From contig JALHNQ010000016.1 in the NCBI GenBank assembly GCA_022843405.1, forward strand, positions 1-63,690: a DNA stretch of 63,690 nt, written 5' to 3'. The notes below the pieces were generated by a model. That model saw only the letters and a list, made by a program, of their open reading frames with translations, had not been told where the DNA came from and did no database searches. This stretch comes from Methylocystis sp. (GTDB taxonomy: Bacteria > Pseudomonadota > Alphaproteobacteria > Rhizobiales > Beijerinckiaceae). Positions 61,825 through 63,690 of the stretch are shown here, one piece after another (the first letter of the stretch is position 1; each line of letters begins with the position of its first letter). Made by a program: the position numbers and the translations under genes.

Positions 61825-63690
61825 TTACCGCAATTCGGCGGTCGAAGGGACCGTCTTTGATGAGGTGAGATCCCAGCTCTTGTCGCGCAGCGGGTCGAGC
61901 GAAGTGCCTTCTGAGGCGTCGAAAGCCCTCGGACGAAAGGGCCGACCGCCAGTCGGGGCTAATGCTGTGGCTTCCGGCGGCGGCGCAGCGTCCTGGGCGG
62001 CGTTTCGCGACAGCGCCTCGGGCAGTTGGTCGGAGCCCGCCGCAAGGCCCAGCCGCGCGGCGCGTGCGCGCTGCTCGGCGCGCTGCGCGGGCGACACTGG
62101 ATAGCTGGCGTTGTCGGAGCCATCGTCAGGTTGGGCGTCGGGACTTTGGCGCGCAACGGTCGTCATGTCCGGATTGAGCCGCTCCTCCCCATCCTCGGCG
62201 TCGGACGGCGGCGTGCGCCGCGCGAGCAGCGACGCATCGAACAGCGCCTTGGTCGGCGGCTGCGCGGATTCCTCGGTAAAGAAGGGTCGCGCCGGCCTCA
62301 GCCGGACGTATGCCGCCGCATAGGCTTGGGTGCGGTCGCCATGGCCGCCGAGGAAAAAATCGGCTTCGGCATAGGCGAACTTGCCGAGCCGATGGGTGGC
62401 GCCGTCGTCCGCGGCCATGGCCTCGCCCGGCGGATAGTCTTCGTGACGCTCGACGAGCGTGACCAGACGGCCGATGGGGGCCTCGGTGCGCTTGTCGGGT
62501 TTGGGCGCAGCCGGCGCCGGGACTCCGGGCGCGGCGCGGTCGAGCGTATCCTCGTTCTTTTCCTTCTCCAGGCGGCGCAAGTTCTGGACGTTGCGCGAAT
62601 GCTGGTCGAGGGATTCGGAAAAGACGTGACCGCCCCCGCCATCGGCGACGAAATAAAGATCGCGCGTCGGCGCCGGATGCGCCGCCGCTTCGAGGGCGGC
62701 CCGGCCGGGGTTGGCGATCGGCCCCGGCGGCAGACCGTCGATGGCGTAAGTGTTGTAAGGCGTCCATTTCTCGATTTCGGCGCGCATGATCGGCCGGCCG
62801 AGCGTCGCCTTGCCGCCGACCAACCCGTAGATAATCGTCGGATCCGACTGAAGTCGCATGCCCTTGCGCAGGCGATTGACGAATACGGCGGCGACCCGGG
62901 GGCGCTCCTCGACCTTGCCGGTCTCTTTTTCGACGATCGACGCCAGCGTCACCAATTCATACGGCGTGCGCAGCGGCAGGTCGGGCGCGCGCTTCACCCA
63001 GATCGCTTCGAGCGTCTTGCGCTGATCTTCCTGCATCTTTGCGATCAGGCGCGCCCGAGGAAAGCCGCGTGGGAATTTATAAGTTTCAGGAAGCAAAGCG
63101 CCTTCCTTCGGAAGGTCGGCGACATCGCCCGCCAGCAGGTCGGCCTCTTTCAGTTTCTGCACGATCTGTTCCGAGGTGAGGCCTTCGGGGATCGTTACGC
63201 TGTGCATGATTTGGCGGCCGGAGGCGAGCTGATCGATCACGTCGAGCAGGCTGACGTTTTTCTTGAATCCATATTCGCCGGGCTTCAGCTTGCCGAGCTT
63301 GCCTTCGAGAAGGAGGCCAAGCTGCATGAGCGCCGGATTGGCGATGACGCCTTCCCGTTCGAGCTGCGAGACGATCTCGACCAGGTCGCTGCGCGGCGGA
63401 ATGTAGACGACCTTGTCGGCGGCGAGAGGGCCCGGCGCTTTCAGTTTGTGCGTGGCGGCGACGAGACCGAAGGCGCCCGCAACTAATGCGACGAGCAGGA
63501 AGCTCAAGAAGCCGCTCACCATCGACAGCGTGCCCTCGCGACGCTTCTTACGCTTTTTTGGCGGCGGCGCTGGCGCCGCCTGCGGCTGCAGCACCTGCCT
63601 GGCGCCTTGCAGCGTGGCGCGCTGCCGGTACATGCCCGAGGTCGACTGAGCGGCGTCCGGCTGCGCGCCGGAACGCGGGCCGGGCGCGCC
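61825..63690 (-). CDS. mltG: Endolytic murein transglycosylase MltG, N-terminus cut by window end
   Basis: At least 621 residues; the frame has no stop up to the window edge, although ATG 63633 could be a start. Cleaves nascent peptidoglycan at the inner membrane. Pro/Lys-rich cytoplasmic tail, one membrane helix (GFLSFLLVALVAGAFGLVAA), a LysM-like region (IPPRSDLVEIVSQLEREGVI), then the YceG domain with YELVTLASIVEKETGKV (catalytic Glu) and NTYAIDGLPPGPIANPGRAA. After the usual end near HSRNVQNLRRLEKEK there is an extra tail of about 225 residues, charged and Pro/Ala-rich, without a known domain. The tail is unusual in length compared with typical MltG (about 340-400). Confidence 0.92.
   Translation of the reverse strand, partial: GAPGPRSGAQPDAAQSTSGMYRQRATLQGARQVLQPQAAPAPPPKKRKKRREGTLSMVSGFLSFLLVALVAGAFGLVAATHKLKAPGPLAADKVVYIPPRSDLVEIVSQLEREGVIANPALMQLGLLLEGKLGKLKPGEYGFKKNVSLLDVIDQLASGRQIMHSVTIPEGLTSEQIVQKLKEADLLAGDVADLPKEGALLPETYKFPRGFPRARLIAKMQEDQRKTLEAIWVKRAPDLPLRTPYELVTLASIVEKETGKVEERPRVAAVFVNRLRKGMRLQSDPTIIYGLVGGKATLGRPIMRAEIEKWTPYNTYAIDGLPPGPIANPGRAALEAAAHPAPTRDLYFVADGGGGHVFSESLDQHSRNVQNLRRLEKEKNEDTLDRAAPGVPAPAAPKPDKRTEAPIGRLVTLVERHEDYPPGEAMAADDGATHRLGKFAYAEADFFLGGHGDRTQAYAAAYVRLRPARPFFTEESAQPPTKALFDASLLARRTPPSDAEDGEERLNPDMTTVARQSPDAQPDDGSDNASYPVSPAQRAEQRARAARLGLAAGSDQLPEALSRNAAQDAAPPPEATALAPTGGRPFRPRAFDASEGTSLDPLRDKSWDLTSSKTVPSTAELR

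Noticed and set aside
62026-63486. 486-codon plus-strand frame opposite mltG
   Set aside because: Antisense shadow; the minus strand has clear MltG motifs and a membrane helix.

Overview
The window is GC-rich DNA with tightly packed genes, all of alphaproteobacterial (Hyphomicrobiales/Rhizobiales) type. The evidence for this is the gmk/yicC/mltG block facing rsmA/pdxA, the purL-bolA-monothiol glutaredoxin run, a complex I NDUFA9-like protein, DUF992 and DUF3309 proteins, an ATP-type PEP carboxykinase and a NasT-type antitermination system. The gene content would suit a Beijerinckiaceae or Methylocystaceae relative, but nothing here fixes the genus. No phage, transposase, integrase or CRISPR array was seen. 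The window cuts a gene at each end: an unidentified gene at the left edge and mltG at the right edge.

Region 1 (1-7693) holds a truncated unknown gene, a coiled-coil protein, PEP synthase (with a strong palindrome upstream), a CAX-type Ca2+/H+ antiporter, a 51-residue DUF3309 membrane protein, a secreted DUF992 protein and a DUF4331 protein. Region 2 (7804-30710) is an amino-acid catabolic block. mmsAB finish valine breakdown. phhA, hppD, hmgA, a fumarylacetoacetase-like gene and maiA carry phenylalanine and tyrosine to fumarate and acetoacetate. bkdA1A2B encode a branched-chain 2-oxoacid dehydrogenase without its E3. A long minus-strand run, liuA-B-C-D, HMG-CoA lyase, isobutyryl-CoA dehydrogenase, 3-hydroxyisobutyryl-CoA hydrolase and thiolase, degrades leucine and valine. 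pckA and ppsA, which flank this block, would feed the carbon into gluconeogenesis.

Region 3 (31155-36826) looks like a periplasmic metal or stress neighbourhood. It has two tandem HdeA-like proteins, a HupE/UreJ-type membrane protein, a divergent CopC-domain protein, an anchored periplasmic protein of unknown function, a PepSY transmembrane protein, an unlisted 34-residue membrane peptide and a Cys-rich bufferin-like protein. Region 4 (36865-49259) is a complete nitrate assimilation unit on the minus strand: nasT, nasS, a leader RNA with two hexaloop hairpins, a NirB-like FAD reductase, NirA, a CysJ-like Fe-S flavoprotein, nitrate reductase, a nitrate/nitrite transporter and a fused PP2C phosphatase/Ser-Thr kinase.

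Region 5 (49358-54196) holds an outer-membrane barrel protein, a putative structured RNA with a strong terminator, tRNA-Leu(CAG), the NDUFA9-like gene, paired terminators and an unusual tandem outer-membrane barrel (Omp25-like joined to OmpW-like). Region 6 (54541-63690) is housekeeping: purL, bolA, monothiol glutaredoxin, a small secreted protein, pdxA, rsmA, gmk, yicC and mltG.
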